Part shown: one piece after another, positions 33,204-42,412 of the stretch
Position numbering within the stretch: position 1 is the first letter of the stretch
Layout: each line of letters begins with the position of its first letter
DNA from: DASSUW01 sp963844205
GTDB taxonomy: Bacteria; Actinomycetota; Thermoleophilia; Solirubrobacterales; Solirubrobacteraceae
Direction: 5' to 3'
Length of the DNA: 64,000 nt
NCBI GenBank assembly: GCA_963844205.1
Contig: CAWJNK010000001.1
Location: 2,310,777 to 2,374,776 of the forward strand
Notes under the pieces: model-generated
The model's database searches: none
Told to the model about the DNA's origin: nothing
What the model saw: only the letters and a program-made list of their open reading frames with translations
Program-made: the position numbers and the translations under genes

Positions 33204-34349
33204 TCACTCGCGATCGCCGAGCGCCACGGCGACCTTGCGTCGCAGCTCGGTCGCATCGCGGCCCTTCTCCCGCGGCAGCAACGTGATCGACTGCGTGATC
33301 GCCACGTCGAGCTCCGCGCCCCACAGCGGGCGCTCGAGCTTCGCGGCGAGGGTCCCGACCGACCGCCCGATCCCGCGCCAGGTCAGGCCGACGCTGGCCA
33401 GGATCGTCCCGGCTCCGGCGACGACGGCCGCGTCGGTGTCGGTGATGACGATCAGCGCCACGCCGCCGGCGAAGAGGGCGACGATCAGCACCACGAGCAG
33501 CCAGAACCGCTTGAGCACGGTCCCGGCCAGGCTGCGCATCCGGCGCGACAGCCGCTCGGCCGCGTCGAGGTAGTCGTCGATCTCGAGCATGTCGGTGCCG
33601 GACTTCTCCCCCGCCAGCAGCGACCGCCACAGCTCCCCCTGGCGGGCGAGCAGGAGCCAGGTCTCGGGCTTCTCGGGCGCGACCGAGCTGCGTGACTCGA
33701 TCGACGCGCGCCATTCGTGGATCGAAGCGCGGACGCTGTGGCCGGCGTGAGGCGCGAGCGCGGAGCCGAGGTCGTCGATGGCGGCGATGACGGGCGCGAC
33801 GGCCGGGCCGGTGAGGTGGCTCTTGAGCGTCGTCTCGGAGTCAGGACGGGACGTGAGCTGGAGCAGCGCCCGCCCGACGGCGTACGCCTTGCCGAGCCGC
33901 ATGTCGGTGGCGCTGAGGACGCCGAGCGCCTTGCCGTCGAGGTCGGCCGCCGCACCCCGGCGAGCGTCCGCATCCGCGGCCGCGAGGCAGTTCTCCAGCT
34001 CCTGCGAGGGCAGCTCCAGCGTGGCCTTCGTGACGAGGTCGGTCAGCTTCGCGAACGCGACCTTCGCGTGGCTGGCGCAGAAGTCGACCATGAGCGTGTC
34101 CGTGATGCCGGTGACCGGCCCGAGGTCGCCGCGCGCGGCGGCCGCCGTCAGCCGGAGCTGCCCCGGATGGGCGAGCGCCGCCACGTACCAGCCGAGCGTG
34201 ACCGCGGCGGTGACATGCGACTCCGCGGCGGCGGTCTCCTGCGCACGGACGGCGGACACGAGCGCGTCCGTGAACGCGGTCGCCACGTCCGACGGCTTGC
34301 CGTTGCCGGGCTGAGAGGTGGGCGTTGTGGCCTGCTGAACGGTCGCCAT
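33204..34349 (-). CDS. Hypothetical membrane protein with two spans
   Basis: 381 residues from ATG 34349. I do not recognise the family. Residues about 1-265 are helical and Ala-rich (VTAAVTLGWYVAALAHPGQL, HEWRASIESRSS). Two spans lie at about 285-320 (FWLLVVLIVALFAGGVALIVI, then AAVVAGAGTILASVGL), and residues to 381 form a basic tail (LLPREKGRDATELRRKVAVAL). Its stop codon touches the stop of the converging PHM-like gene with no gap. A helical cytoplasmic sensor or scaffold anchored by a hairpin is possible. Confidence 0.55.
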   Translation of the reverse strand: MATVQQATTPTSQPGNGKPSDVATAFTDALVSAVRAQETAAAESHVTAAVTLGWYVAALAHPGQLRLTAAAARGDLGPVTGITDTLMVDFCASHAKVAFAKLTDLVTKATLELPSQELENCLAAADADARRGAAADLDGKALGVLSATDMRLGKAYAVGRALLQLTSRPDSETTLKSHLTGPAVAPVIAAIDDLGSALAPHAGHSVRASIHEWRASIESRSSVAPEKPETWLLLARQGELWRSLLAGEKSGTDMLEIDDYLDAAERLSRRMRSLAGTVLKRFWLLVVLIVALFAGGVALIVITDTDAAVVAGAGTILASVGLTWRGIGRSVGTLAAKLERPLWGAELDVAITQSITLLPREKGRDATELRRKVAVALGDRE

Positions 34350-34394
34350 GGGGGCGAGCCGACCACAGCGCGAGGCGCGGGTCAAGTCCGCCGG

Positions 34395-35072
34395 TCAGCC
34401 TGCAAGCGTGTGCAGCGGGGCGCGGCCGCGCTTGCCGGCCTGCTCGACGATCCCGATCGTCCGCAGGCAGTAGACCGTGCGCTGCGCCAGCAGCGTGCTG
34501 CAGCGCAGTAGCGTGGCCAGCTCGCGGGTGCTGAACGGCTCGCGCGGGAGCGCCGGCAGCGCCGCCAGGATGTCCTCCGGCGTGCGCAGCGCGACGCGAT
34601 CGAGCACGTCGACGAGCCGCCGCTCCCCCGGGTCCCGGGTACGCCCGCGCTTCGTTGTCGGCTGAGGTCGGCGGATGTGGTCCTCGCGCAGCAGCAGCAC
34701 CTCGATCGTGAGGTTGGGGTGCGTCAGCAGCGACGGGAACGCGACCAGCTGGTCGAACACGGCCACCGCCGTCGCGCGCTTGGGCGAGCGGCGGGCGCCG
34801 AGCACCTGGCCGTGCTCGTCGACCCGGACGATCCGGCGCTCGGCCGCCACCGGGTGCACGACCCGGATGCGGTGCTCGTCGAGCAGCGCGTCGAGCTTGC
34901 GGCCGAGCGGGCCGAAGCCGCCGGTCTGCACCTCCACCAGCTCGCCGTCGGCCCGGACGAGGTCGATCACGAACCGCCCCACCGGCACCTCGAGGCGGTC
35001 GCCGGGCTCGGCCAGCAGGGCCTTCACGGCGGCGTGAAGCGGACCTTCGCGCATCACCCCGATGGTCGCCAC
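34395..35072 (-). CDS. Conserved hypothetical protein, nuclease-like core plus winged-helix tail
   Basis: 225 residues from GTG 35072, chosen because TAGCCT lies exactly seven bases before it; ATG 35054 and TTG 35105 are alternatives. Residues about 18-75 read FVIDLVRADGELVEVQTGGFGPLGRKL, split as D-x8-E-x-Q, which resembles the D...ExK/Q core of PD-(D/E)XK nucleases. VVHPVAAERRIVRVD and LLREDHIRR follow. The last 60 residues look like a winged helix (FSTRELATLLRCSTLLAQRTV). Similar proteins of unknown function occur in many actinobacteria. It lies directly downstream of the kinase gene on the same strand. Confidence 0.6.
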   Translation of the reverse strand: MATIGVMREGPLHAAVKALLAEPGDRLEVPVGRFVIDLVRADGELVEVQTGGFGPLGRKLDALLDEHRIRVVHPVAAERRIVRVDEHGQVLGARRSPKRATAVAVFDQLVAFPSLLTHPNLTIEVLLLREDHIRRPQPTTKRGRTRDPGERRLVDVLDRVALRTPEDILAALPALPREPFSTRELATLLRCSTLLAQRTVYCLRTIGIVEQAGKRGRAPLHTLAG

Positions 35073-35101
35073 GCGGCACAGGCTATTGCCGGCTCCGGCG
35101 C

Positions 35102-37075
35102 TCAAGCCAGCGGGATCTGCGCGGTGATGCGTGTGCCGCCGCCGGGCGGGCTGTCGACCTCGAGCCGCCCGTTGAGCGCCTCGACGCGTGCGGCAAGCCC
35201 GCGCAGCCCTGAGCCGCCGGCGGGATCGGCGCCGCCGACGCCGTCGTCGGAGACCGTCACCGTCGCGGCCCCGTTGGCGCGGCCGATGCTGACCGTCGCG
35301 CTCGAGGCTTGCGCGTACTTGGCGACGTTCGTGATCGACTCGGCGACCACGTAGTACGCCGCAGCCTCGACCGGCGCGGCAAACCGCTCCTCCGGCACGC
35401 CGGTCACCTCCACCGGCACCGGGGCGCGAGCCACGAGGGCATCCAGGGCCGGGCCGAGGCCGCGGTCGGTGAGGACCACGGGATGGATGCCGCGCGCCAG
35501 CTCGCGCAGCTCCTCGAGGCCGCGGGCGAGATCGGTCTGCGCGCTCGACAGCAGCTCGCGCGCGCCCGCCGGGTCGCGGTCGAGCTTGGCCGCCGCCATG
35601 TTGAGCTCCAGGGCGACCGACACCAGGCGCTGCTGGGCGCCGTCGTGGAGGTTGCGCTCGAGCCGCTGGCGCTCGGCGTCACCGACCTCCACGAGCTTGG
35701 CGCGCGAGCGGGCGAGCTTCTCGTACGCGTCGGCGTTCGCGAGCGCCTGCGCGACGAGGTCCGCGAAGTCGAGCAGGCGCCGCTCGATGCCCCGCGGGAG
35801 CGGCTCGGCCGAGGTGCTCGCGGCGGCCAGGGCGCCCCACAGGTGGCCGCCGACGTTGACCGGCGCCGCGACCGCGCCCCGGTAGCCGGCACCGACGAGC
35901 GCCGCGGCGAGCGTCCCGCTCGTGTCCTCGTAGCTGTCGACGCGTGCCGCCTGGCCGGTCCGCACGACCCGGGCGACGGCCGTGTCGCCATCGACATCGA
36001 ACCGTTCGCCCACCGGGAACCGCGGCGGCCCGTCCTCGCTCCACGCCCCGACGACGGTGACGGTCCGCCCGCCGTCGTACTGCATGACGTTCGCCCCCGG
36101 CAGGCCCAGCAGCCGCCCGACCTCCTCGGTCACCTGCTCGAACACGCGGCTCGGCTCGGCGTCGCTCGCCACCAGCGTCGCGACCCGGCGCAGCGCCGCC
36201 TGCTCCCCGGCCAGCTCGCGCTGGGCCCGCTCGGCACGGCTACGCTCGGCCGTCACGGCGGCCAGGAGCAGCGACGTGACCGCCGCGATGGCGATGAAGA
36301 GCTGGGTCGCGAGCAGGCTGTCGGTGACCGAGTCGCGCACGAACGGCCCGTCCTCCTGTGCCGTGTTCCAGACCGTGATCGAGCAGACGACGAGGATCGC
36401 CGTCGCCGCGCCGCGCGGTCCGAAGCGCAGGGCGGCCAGCAGGAGCACGGGGAAGACGACGTACGGGACGTCGCGCTGCGGTGCCAGCTCGGCGAGGAGC
36501 AGCAGAACGGCGAGCAGCACGCCGCCCTGGACGAGATCGCGGCGCCGGATGCCGCGCACGCCGAGCGCCGCCCATGTGAGCACGGCCGGTGCGACGACCA
36601 GCACGCCGCTGGCATCCCCGAGCATCCACGTCCGATAGACGTCGTCGAGCTCGCTGGTCGAGATCACGTCGCCGAGCCAGAGCGCCGTCGGCCCGAACGC
36701 GGCGCTGACGACCGCGGCGACGAGCGCCGCGACGATCAGCGCCACGACGTCGCCGACTCGGTCGAGCGCCGAGCGGCCGGCGGTCAGCCGCCGCAGCAGC
36801 AGGGCCGCCAGCACGAGCGCCACGGTGTTCCCGACCGTCTGGGCCAGCACCGTGCCGAGCGGCGTGGAGAAGTCCCCGAGCAGGAGGTCGCCGATGACGA
36901 TGCCCGGCACCACGCGAGGGCCGTACAGGACCAGGACCGCCAGCCCCAGCCCCGCCGGCGGCCACACCGCCGCGACGGCGCCGTCGAGATACGCCAATTC
37001 CAGCCCGATCCGGCCCGCGACGTAATAGGCGAGCGCGATCAGAGCGATCGAAACGACGTACCGCGAAGCGCCCAT
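35102..37075 (-). CDS. MASE1-GAF sensor histidine kinase (HisKA_3 type)
   Basis: 657 residues. Residues 1-275 are a MASE1 membrane sensor with about eight spans (VWPPAGLGLAVLVLYGPR is typical). GAF domain about 290-455 (AAPVNVGGHLWGALAAAS). HisKA_3 about 465-540 with His 477 in ERNLHDGAQQRL. HATPase_c about 560-657 (ESITNVAKYAQA, DDGVGGAD, GSGLRGLAARVEALNG, GGGTRITAQIPLA). The signal is unknown. It has no adjacent response regulator. It is divergent from the Cys-repeat protein gene at 37175. Confidence 0.92.
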   Translation of the reverse strand: MGASRYVVSIALIALAYYVAGRIGLELAYLDGAVAAVWPPAGLGLAVLVLYGPRVVPGIVIGDLLLGDFSTPLGTVLAQTVGNTVALVLAALLLRRLTAGRSALDRVGDVVALIVAALVAAVVSAAFGPTALWLGDVISTSELDDVYRTWMLGDASGVLVVAPAVLTWAALGVRGIRRRDLVQGGVLLAVLLLLAELAPQRDVPYVVFPVLLLAALRFGPRGAATAILVVCSITVWNTAQEDGPFVRDSVTDSLLATQLFIAIAAVTSLLLAAVTAERSRAERAQRELAGEQAALRRVATLVASDAEPSRVFEQVTEEVGRLLGLPGANVMQYDGGRTVTVVGAWSEDGPPRFPVGERFDVDGDTAVARVVRTGQAARVDSYEDTSGTLAAALVGAGYRGAVAAPVNVGGHLWGALAAASTSAEPLPRGIERRLLDFADLVAQALANADAYEKLARSRAKLVEVGDAERQRLERNLHDGAQQRLVSVALELNMAAAKLDRDPAGARELLSSAQTDLARGLEELRELARGIHPVVLTDRGLGPALDALVARAPVPVEVTGVPEERFAAPVEAAAYYVVAESITNVAKYAQASSATVSIGRANGAATVTVSDDGVGGADPAGGSGLRGLAARVEALNGRLEVDSPPGGGTRITAQIPLA

Positions 37076-37174
37076 CTCCTCTCGGGCCGAGTCTAATCAT
37101 CTGCTGACCCTCCAACTTCTTGACGGTCCAGCCGTTCTGAAGGGAGAAAACAGGACCTTTGGAGGCAAACCACC

Positions 37175-37726
37175 GTGAAGCGACTGCTCATCATCGTCGG
37201 CGCGATCGCCGTTCTCGCTGCTCCGGCCAGCGCCGCCGCTGCGAAGCCGAGCAAGGCCGATAAGCGCGAAGCGCAGAAGGAGTGCCGCGACCTGCGCGGG
37301 ACGACCGACGCCACGCGCGAGGCGTTCAAGGCGGAGTTCAAGAACTTCGGCGCCTGCGTGTCGCAGAAGTCGAAGGAGGCGAAGGCCGAGCGCAAGGCGG
37401 CCGCGAAGAACGCCTCGCAGGAGTGCCGCGAGGAACGCGGCGACACCGACGCGACCCGTGAGGCCTTCAAGGCGAAGTACGGCACCAACGGGAACAAGAG
37501 CAACGCGTTCGGCAAGTGCGTGTCTGGGAAGGCGAAGGCGAAGCGGGCCGAGCAGGACGCGGAGGACGCCGAGGCGGCGGCCGAGCAGAAGAGCGCCGCG
37601 GAGGATTGCGACACCGAGCGCGGCGACACGACCGAGAGCCGCAAGGCGTTCGAGGCCAAGTACGGCAAGAACGGCAACAAGCGCAACGCCTTCGGCAAGT
37701 GCGTGTCGCAGAAGGACGACGCCTGA
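37175..37726 (+). CDS. Secreted Cys-containing three-repeat protein
   Basis: 183 residues with signal peptide 1-20 (ends ASA). Three charged repeats follow at about 33-65, 80-119 and 141-180, each with a Cys pair (37/61, 84/115, 145/176). The consensus is EC, RG-T-D-TREAFKAKYG, NGNK-NAFGKCVS-K. Helical, highly charged linkers rich in A, K and E join them. No known domain is recognised; similar repeats seem common in this bacterial group. The exported location and paired Cys suggest disulphides. GGAGG lies before the GTG start and a strong terminator follows at 37755. Confidence 0.7.
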   Translation: MKRLLIIVGAIAVLAAPASAAAAKPSKADKREAQKECRDLRGTTDATREAFKAEFKNFGACVSQKSKEAKAERKAAAKNASQECREERGDTDATREAFKAKYGTNGNKSNAFGKCVSGKAKAKRAEQDAEDAEAAAEQKSAAEDCDTERGDTTESRKAFEAKYGKNGNKRNAFGKCVSQKDDA

Positions 37727-37754
37727 CGTAGCACCCGGTCGGGGGGAAGCCACC

Positions 37755-37787
37755 GGGCCCGCGGTCGCCTACTGGCGCCGCGGGCCC
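37755..37787 (+). terminator. Intrinsic terminator
   Basis: GGGCCCGCGG (37755-37764) pairs with CCGCGGGCCC (37778-37787). Inside, CGCC/GGCG extend the stem across a one-base bulge. TTTCT follows, the best U-run of any hairpin in the window. Confidence 0.85.
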
Positions 37788-37829
37788 TTTCTCGGGGAAC
37801 CGGAGGGCGAGGCGCGGTGTAGCCCGTGT

Positions 37830-38408
37830 ATGCGACGCCTCGCCCTCCTCACCGTCCTTCTGGCCGCTCTCGCCGTCGCCGCCCCCGCGACGGCCAAGGA
37901 GATCCAATCGGTCACGGTCTGCGGCGCGGGCGGCTGCTCGACGTCGAAGGACCCATCGTTGATGAGCGGGATGATCGACGTCGGGCCCCCGACCAGCGCG
38001 CCGAAAGCTCCGGCGCCCTTCTACCGCCTGACGATGGCCATCGGCGACGGTCACGAGGTCTTCGGGCGCGTCCAGTCGTCGTGGGTGCCGTCGGCGGGAC
38101 GGATGCTGGCGGAGGACGGCAACTGGCTGGCCGTCAGGCCGGTCGTCGGCCGCCGTCTCGATCGCCTGGCAGCCGGTCTTGCGGCTCTGCCGGCCGCCCA
38201 GCTCCAGGGCTTCCCGACCGCCGACGCGGACGTCGCCTCGCCACGTCCGGCGCCGGCGGTCACATCGAGCGACGGGCCGCCGATCGTCCCCCTTGTCGCC
38301 GTCGCGCTGCTCGTCGCGGTGGTCGCGGCGGGCGCGACCTTCCGGGCCGGAAGGTCGCGCGCTTCACGTCGCGGCGTCAGCAGCTACTCGGGGCCGGCTC
38401 CTTCTTGA
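37830..38408 (+). CDS. Secreted protein with C-terminal membrane anchor, function unknown
   Basis: 192 residues from ATG 37830. Signal peptide 1-21 (ends PATA). The ectodomain has a Cys pair (VCGAGGCS) and reads FYRLTMAIGDGHEVFGRVQSSW-type beta strands. Near the C-terminus a single span (IVPLVAVALLVAVVAAGATF) is followed by a basic cytoplasmic tail (RAGRSRASRR). No family recognised. Its last 32 bases overlap the 3' end of the converging lipase gene. Confidence 0.6.
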   Translation: MRRLALLTVLLAALAVAAPATAKEIQSVTVCGAGGCSTSKDPSLMSGMIDVGPPTSAPKAPAPFYRLTMAIGDGHEVFGRVQSSWVPSAGRMLAEDGNWLAVRPVVGRRLDRLAAGLAALPAAQLQGFPTADADVASPRPAPAVTSSDGPPIVPLVAVALLVAVVAAGATFRAGRSRASRRGVSSYSGPAPS

Positions 38409-39513
38409 ACCGGGCGGCGATGTAGTCGATGACATCGTCCTGAACCGCCGGCAGGAGGTCGATGTGACCGAGGCCGGGGTACTCGGCCAGCTGCACCGAC
38501 CCGCCGAGCGTGCACATCTGACCCTCGAGGCTCCGGGTCGCGTCGGCCGGGACGGTGTCGTCGCTCAGGCCCTGGACGAGCAGGACCGGTGAGCCCGGGG
38601 CCTCCTGCCCGGGGTTGTTCGCGGCGAACTTGGCGAGGATCGCGTCGGACAGCTCGCCGCCGACGAGGAGCTCGTCGGCCGTCAGGTCGCCGAACGCCGC
38701 CATGACCTCGTCGAAGCATCCGCTCTCGAGCACGTCGATCCGATCGAGGGCCGGCTGAGCCAGCACCTGGTCCAGGTGCACGGTCGGATCGAGCGCCACA
38801 AGGCCGGAGATCGCCATCACGAGGTAGCCCTGGACGGGCGTGCCGACCACCGCGGGAACGATGCGCTCGAGGTTGGAGGCCGGCGCCAGGGCGACCGTGG
38901 CGCGAAGGTGCAGGCCCTTGCCGTAGGTGTCGGCCTGCTGGCCGGCGAAGATGGCCGCCTGCCCGCCCTGCGAATGCCCGCTCACGACCCACTTGTCCGA
39001 GAGCTCCGGGTCGAGGTTCCGGGCCGCCCGGACCGAGTCGATGACGGAACGCCCCTCGCTCTTCCCGGTGACGTAGGGATGCGGGCCCGGCGTGCCGAGG
39101 CCGGGGTAGTCGGCGGCGGTGACGGTCCAGCCCTGGCTCACGTAGCCGGCGACGACGCGGGTGTAGTCGTCATACACGGGCAGGTCGAAATGGTCGGTCG
39201 CTGACGGCGCACACTGGTCGGCGACCCCCGTCGTGCCGTGCGCCCACGCCACCGTGCGCGTGGCGTTCTCCTTGTGTGACTGCGCGACCTCCGGCCGCGG
39301 GGTCAGCACCGCGCCCGACACGACGATCGGCTCGCCGCTCGGGTCGGTCGAGACGTACTTGATGCGCTTGCCGGTGGCGAGCGCATCGAGGCTGGGAGTG
39401 AGCGTCATCGGCTCGCTGCTGACGATGGTGCCGGGCTTCGGGCTCGCCTGCGCGAGGCTCGGGAGCGTGAGGGCTACGAGCAGCCCGACGAGTGGAACGG
39501 CGTACTTCTTCAT
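38377..39513 (-). CDS. Secreted lipase/esterase of the secretory lipase (LIP) family
   Basis: 378 residues. Signal peptide 1-23 (ends AQA). Alpha/beta-hydrolase features: VAWAHGTTG (oxyanion), VTAADYPGLGTPGPHPY, nucleophile elbow VSGHSQGGQAA, acid in QGLSDDTVPA, His in YPGLGHIDLL. The pattern matches secretory lipases such as those of actinobacteria and fungi; it probably hydrolyses acyl esters outside the cell. It is divergent from the LAL regulator at 39674 and shares its 160-base control region, so that regulator is its likely controller. Confidence 0.9.
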   Translation of the reverse strand: MKKYAVPLVGLLVALTLPSLAQASPKPGTIVSSEPMTLTPSLDALATGKRIKYVSTDPSGEPIVVSGAVLTPRPEVAQSHKENATRTVAWAHGTTGVADQCAPSATDHFDLPVYDDYTRVVAGYVSQGWTVTAADYPGLGTPGPHPYVTGKSEGRSVIDSVRAARNLDPELSDKWVVSGHSQGGQAAIFAGQQADTYGKGLHLRATVALAPASNLERIVPAVVGTPVQGYLVMAISGLVALDPTVHLDQVLAQPALDRIDVLESGCFDEVMAAFGDLTADELLVGGELSDAILAKFAANNPGQEAPGSPVLLVQGLSDDTVPADATRSLEGQMCTLGGSVQLAEYPGLGHIDLLPAVQDDVIDYIAARFKKEPAPSSC

Positions 39514-39565
39514 CGCGATCGCCTTTTCGGTCGGCGTGATCAGGGCCCGGCAAGCATCTGGGGCC

Positions 39566-39593
39566 GGGATCGTGCTCGCGCCTGCGCGATCCC
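39566..39593. promoter_or_regulatory. Inverted repeat GGGATCG-N14-CGATCCC upstream of the lipase gene
   Basis: Perfect 7 bp arms 53 bases before the lipase ATG. A repeat with the same arms lies at 45205-45225 in front of the metalloprotease gene, the other hydrolase divergent from a LAL regulator. Candidate operator or 5' leader stem. Confidence 0.5.
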
Positions 39594-39624
39594 CAAAGGC
39601 GAAGGGAGGCGGGAGCGCACCGCG

Positions 39625-39639
39625 TAGGGGGAATCCCTA
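39625..39639. promoter_or_regulatory. TAGGG-N5-CCCTA inverted repeat, candidate LAL operator
   Basis: TAGGGGGAATCCCTA, arms TAGGG/CCCTA with a five-base centre. It lies 21 bases before the TAGCGT -10 of the LAL gene, that is, over the -35 position, so a bound activator could contact RNA polymerase. The same repeat and spacing occur at 45158-45172. Confidence 0.62.
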
Positions 39640-39660
39640 GCCGCGCCGTCGCGCACGGAT

Positions 39661-39666
39661 TAGCGT
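39661..39666 (+). promoter_or_regulatory. TAGCGT -10 element, leaderless promoter of the first LAL gene
   Basis: TAGCGT ends seven bases before the GTG at 39674, leaving no room for a ribosome site. Confidence 0.6.
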
Positions 39667-39673
39667 TGCTCGC

Positions 39674-42412
39674 GTGCTGGTCGGTCGCGAGAGCGAGTGT
39701 GTACGCATCGACGAGGTGCTGGAACGGGCGCGCGGCGGCCGCAGCGCCGCGCTCGTCCTCCGCGGCGATGCGGGCATCGGCAAGACGGCGCTGCTCGAGT
39801 ACGCGGTCGAGCGCGCGCAGGACATGAAGGTCGTCTCCGCGCTCGGCGTCGAGTCCGAGACCGAGCTCGATTTCTCGGCGCTGCTCGAGGTCTGCCGGCC
39901 GATGCTCGACCACATCGACGAGGTCCCCGCCGGGCAGGCCGAGGCGCTGCGCGCCGCACTCGGGCTCGCCGCCACGGGCGCCGCCGACCGCTTCATGATC
40001 GGCGCCGCGACCCTCTCGCTCCTCGCCGCCGCGGGTGAGGCCCATCCGGTGCTGGTCGTGATCGACGATGCGCACTGGCTGGACCGCCCGTCCGCCGACG
40101 CACTCCGGTTCGCATCACGCCGGCTCGAAGCGGATCCGGTCTGCGTCCTGTTCGCGACACGCGAAGGTGACGAACCCACGTTCGAGGCGCCCGGCATCGA
40201 CTCCCTCCGGGTCGCCGGGATCGACCGGACATCCGCGTCGAGTCTCCTCGCGCGCGACGGCGTCGGGCCGGACGTCGCCGACCGGCTCTGGCAGGCGACC
40301 GGCGGGAATCCGCTCGCGCTCCTGGAGCTGCCGAGCGTCCTCTCCGCGAGGCAGCTCGCGGGGAGGGAGCCGCTGGAGGATCCGCTGCCCGCCGGCGCGA
40401 GCGTGGAGCGCGCCTTCGCGGGCCGTGCGCGCGCGCTCCCACGCGATGCCCAGCGCGCGCTGCTCGTCGCGGCCGTCTCGACGACCGACGACATGGCCAC
40501 GGTCTCGGAGGCGGCGGCGGAGCTTTGCGCGGACGCCTCTGCGCTCGAGGCCGCCGAGGACGCGGGGCTCGTTCACGTCCGCGGCGGCCGCATCCGCTTC
40601 CGCCATCCCCTGGTGCGCTCGGCCGTCTACCACACGGCCGCGCCCTCGGACCGGCGAGCCGCCCACCGCGCACTGACGACGACGCTCCGCCTCCAGCCGG
40701 AGCAGCGCGCGTGGCATCTGGCGGCGGCCACCCTCGGGCCCGACGAGGAGGCCGCGAGCGCGCTCGCCGCCGCGGCCGAGCACGCGCTGCTGCGCTCGGG
40801 GTACGCGTCCGCCGCCGCCGCGCTCGAGCGCGCCGCGCACCTCACGCCAGAGGGTGACGAGCGCAGGCGGCGGCTCGTGAGAGCGGCGGACGCCTACTGG
40901 CTCGCCGGTCGTTCGGAGTCGTCCCGCGTGCTGCTCGAAGCCGCGCTCGAGGGCTGCCCTGATCCGGAGCTGCGCGCCGACGCCCTCCACCTCCTGGGCA
41001 AGATCGAGTACTACGACGGTCCGCCTATGGCGGGCCACCGGCGGCTGGTCGACGCCGCGCGACACGTCGAGGAGCTCGATCCTGCGAAGGCGGTGGCGAT
41101 CCTCGCCGACGCCGTCGAGGCGTGCATCTACGCGGCCGAGCCGGACGCGGGCGGCGAGGCCGCGCTTCGCGCGCGCGAGCTGGCGCCGCAGGACGGCAGC
41201 TACGCGGACTTCATGGCGGAGGTGAACCTCGCCGAGCTGCTCTTCTTCGCCGGTCACGCCGACATCGGTGGGCCGATGTTCGAGCGCGCGCTCGCGATCC
41301 TCCATGCGAGCGAAGCGCTCCAGAGCGAGCCGCGGGTCGTGAGCCGCGCCGCGATCGCGCTCTGCTGGCTCGAGCGCGGCGTGGAGGCGCACGAGCACGC
41401 GGCGCGGGCTGCGGCGCTGGCCCGCCGGCAGGGCGCGATCGGTGCCCTCCCCTACGCCCTCATCGTCGTGGCCTGGACATGCAGGCGCGTCGGCCTCTGG
41501 CAGGAAGGCCTCGCCGCCGGGAGCGAAGGGGTCGCGCTCGCTCGCGAGATGGAGCAGACGACGATGATGGTCGATTGCCTGGCCGAGCTGAGCATCATCG
41601 AGGCGCAGCGCGGCGACGAGACCGAATGCCGGAGCCACTGCGACGAGGTCGAAGCGATCACCGGCAGGCTCGGCCTCGGCAACCGCGCGCTGTTCAACGC
41701 GTGTGTGATCGGGATCCTCGAGCTCTCGCTCGGGAACCTCGAGGCGGCCGCGGCGAGCCTCGAGAGGAGCGCCGGCTGGGCGGAGGAGGTCGGCGTCCAC
41801 GCCGTCGAGGCCGTCCCGATCCCGGACCTCGTCGAGACCTACGTGCGGCTGGGACGGATCGACGACGCCCGCGCGGCGCTGGCCCGGCTCCGCGCCGGCG
41901 GCAGCCCGCGCTTCGCCGCCGTCCTCGCCGCGCGGTGCGCCGGGCTCGTCGATGACGACTTCGAGGGCCACTTCCGCCGATCGCTCGAGCTCCACCCCGA
42001 GAACGACGACGTCTTCGGGCGCGCCCGCACGCAGCTCTGCTTCGGCGAGCGACTCCGTCGCGCGGGGCGGCGCGTCGAGGCGCGCGAGCAGCTCCGCGCG
42101 GCGCTCGCGACGTTCGAGCGCCTCGGAGCCACCCCGTGGGAGGATCGCGCGCGGACCGAGCTGCGCGCCAGCGGCGAGCGGCTCCGGCGACGGGAGCTGG
42201 ACGAGGCCGAGGAGCTGACGCCGCAGGAGCTGCAGATCGCCATCCACGTCGCCGAGGGGAAGTCGAACAAGGACGTCGGCGCCGCCCTCTTCATCAGCCA
42301 CAAGACCGTCGAGTTCCATCTCGGGCGCATCTACCGCAAGCTGAGCATCCACTCGCGCGGCGAGCTGATCAGGCGCTTCGCGACCGATCTCCGGGCGCCC
42401 TCACACGCCTGA
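39674..42412 (+). CDS. LAL-type regulator: AAA ATPase plus LuxR HTH (paralogue 1)
   Basis: 912 residues. The N-terminal AAA/STAND ATPase has Walker A GDAGIGKTALLEYA (about 30-43) and Walker B VLVVIDDAHWLD. A long alpha-helical TPR-like region covers about 330-840, and a C-terminal LuxR HTH (ELTPQELQIAIHVAEGKSNK, SHKTVEFHLGRIYRKLSIHSR) follows. It is a large ATP-binding transcription factor (MalT/LAL class) whose inducer is unknown. It faces its paralogue at 42401-45124 and their 3' ends overlap by 12 bases. The shared inverted repeat upstream suggests autoregulation and control of the divergent lipase. Confidence 0.92.
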   Translation: MLVGRESECVRIDEVLERARGGRSAALVLRGDAGIGKTALLEYAVERAQDMKVVSALGVESETELDFSALLEVCRPMLDHIDEVPAGQAEALRAALGLAATGAADRFMIGAATLSLLAAAGEAHPVLVVIDDAHWLDRPSADALRFASRRLEADPVCVLFATREGDEPTFEAPGIDSLRVAGIDRTSASSLLARDGVGPDVADRLWQATGGNPLALLELPSVLSARQLAGREPLEDPLPAGASVERAFAGRARALPRDAQRALLVAAVSTTDDMATVSEAAAELCADASALEAAEDAGLVHVRGGRIRFRHPLVRSAVYHTAAPSDRRAAHRALTTTLRLQPEQRAWHLAAATLGPDEEAASALAAAAEHALLRSGYASAAAALERAAHLTPEGDERRRRLVRAADAYWLAGRSESSRVLLEAALEGCPDPELRADALHLLGKIEYYDGPPMAGHRRLVDAARHVEELDPAKAVAILADAVEACIYAAEPDAGGEAALRARELAPQDGSYADFMAEVNLAELLFFAGHADIGGPMFERALAILHASEALQSEPRVVSRAAIALCWLERGVEAHEHAARAAALARRQGAIGALPYALIVVAWTCRRVGLWQEGLAAGSEGVALAREMEQTTMMVDCLAELSIIEAQRGDETECRSHCDEVEAITGRLGLGNRALFNACVIGILELSLGNLEAAAASLERSAGWAEEVGVHAVEAVPIPDLVETYVRLGRIDDARAALARLRAGGSPRFAAVLAARCAGLVDDDFEGHFRRSLELHPENDDVFGRARTQLCFGERLRRAGRRVEAREQLRAALATFERLGATPWEDRARTELRASGERLRRRELDEAEELTPQELQIAIHVAEGKSNKDVGAALFISHKTVEFHLGRIYRKLSIHSRGELIRRFATDLRAPSHA

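Noticed and set aside
40115..42352. A 745-codon frame antisense to the first LAL regulator
   Set aside because: No recognisable motif; it is a compositional shadow of a clearly coding gene.
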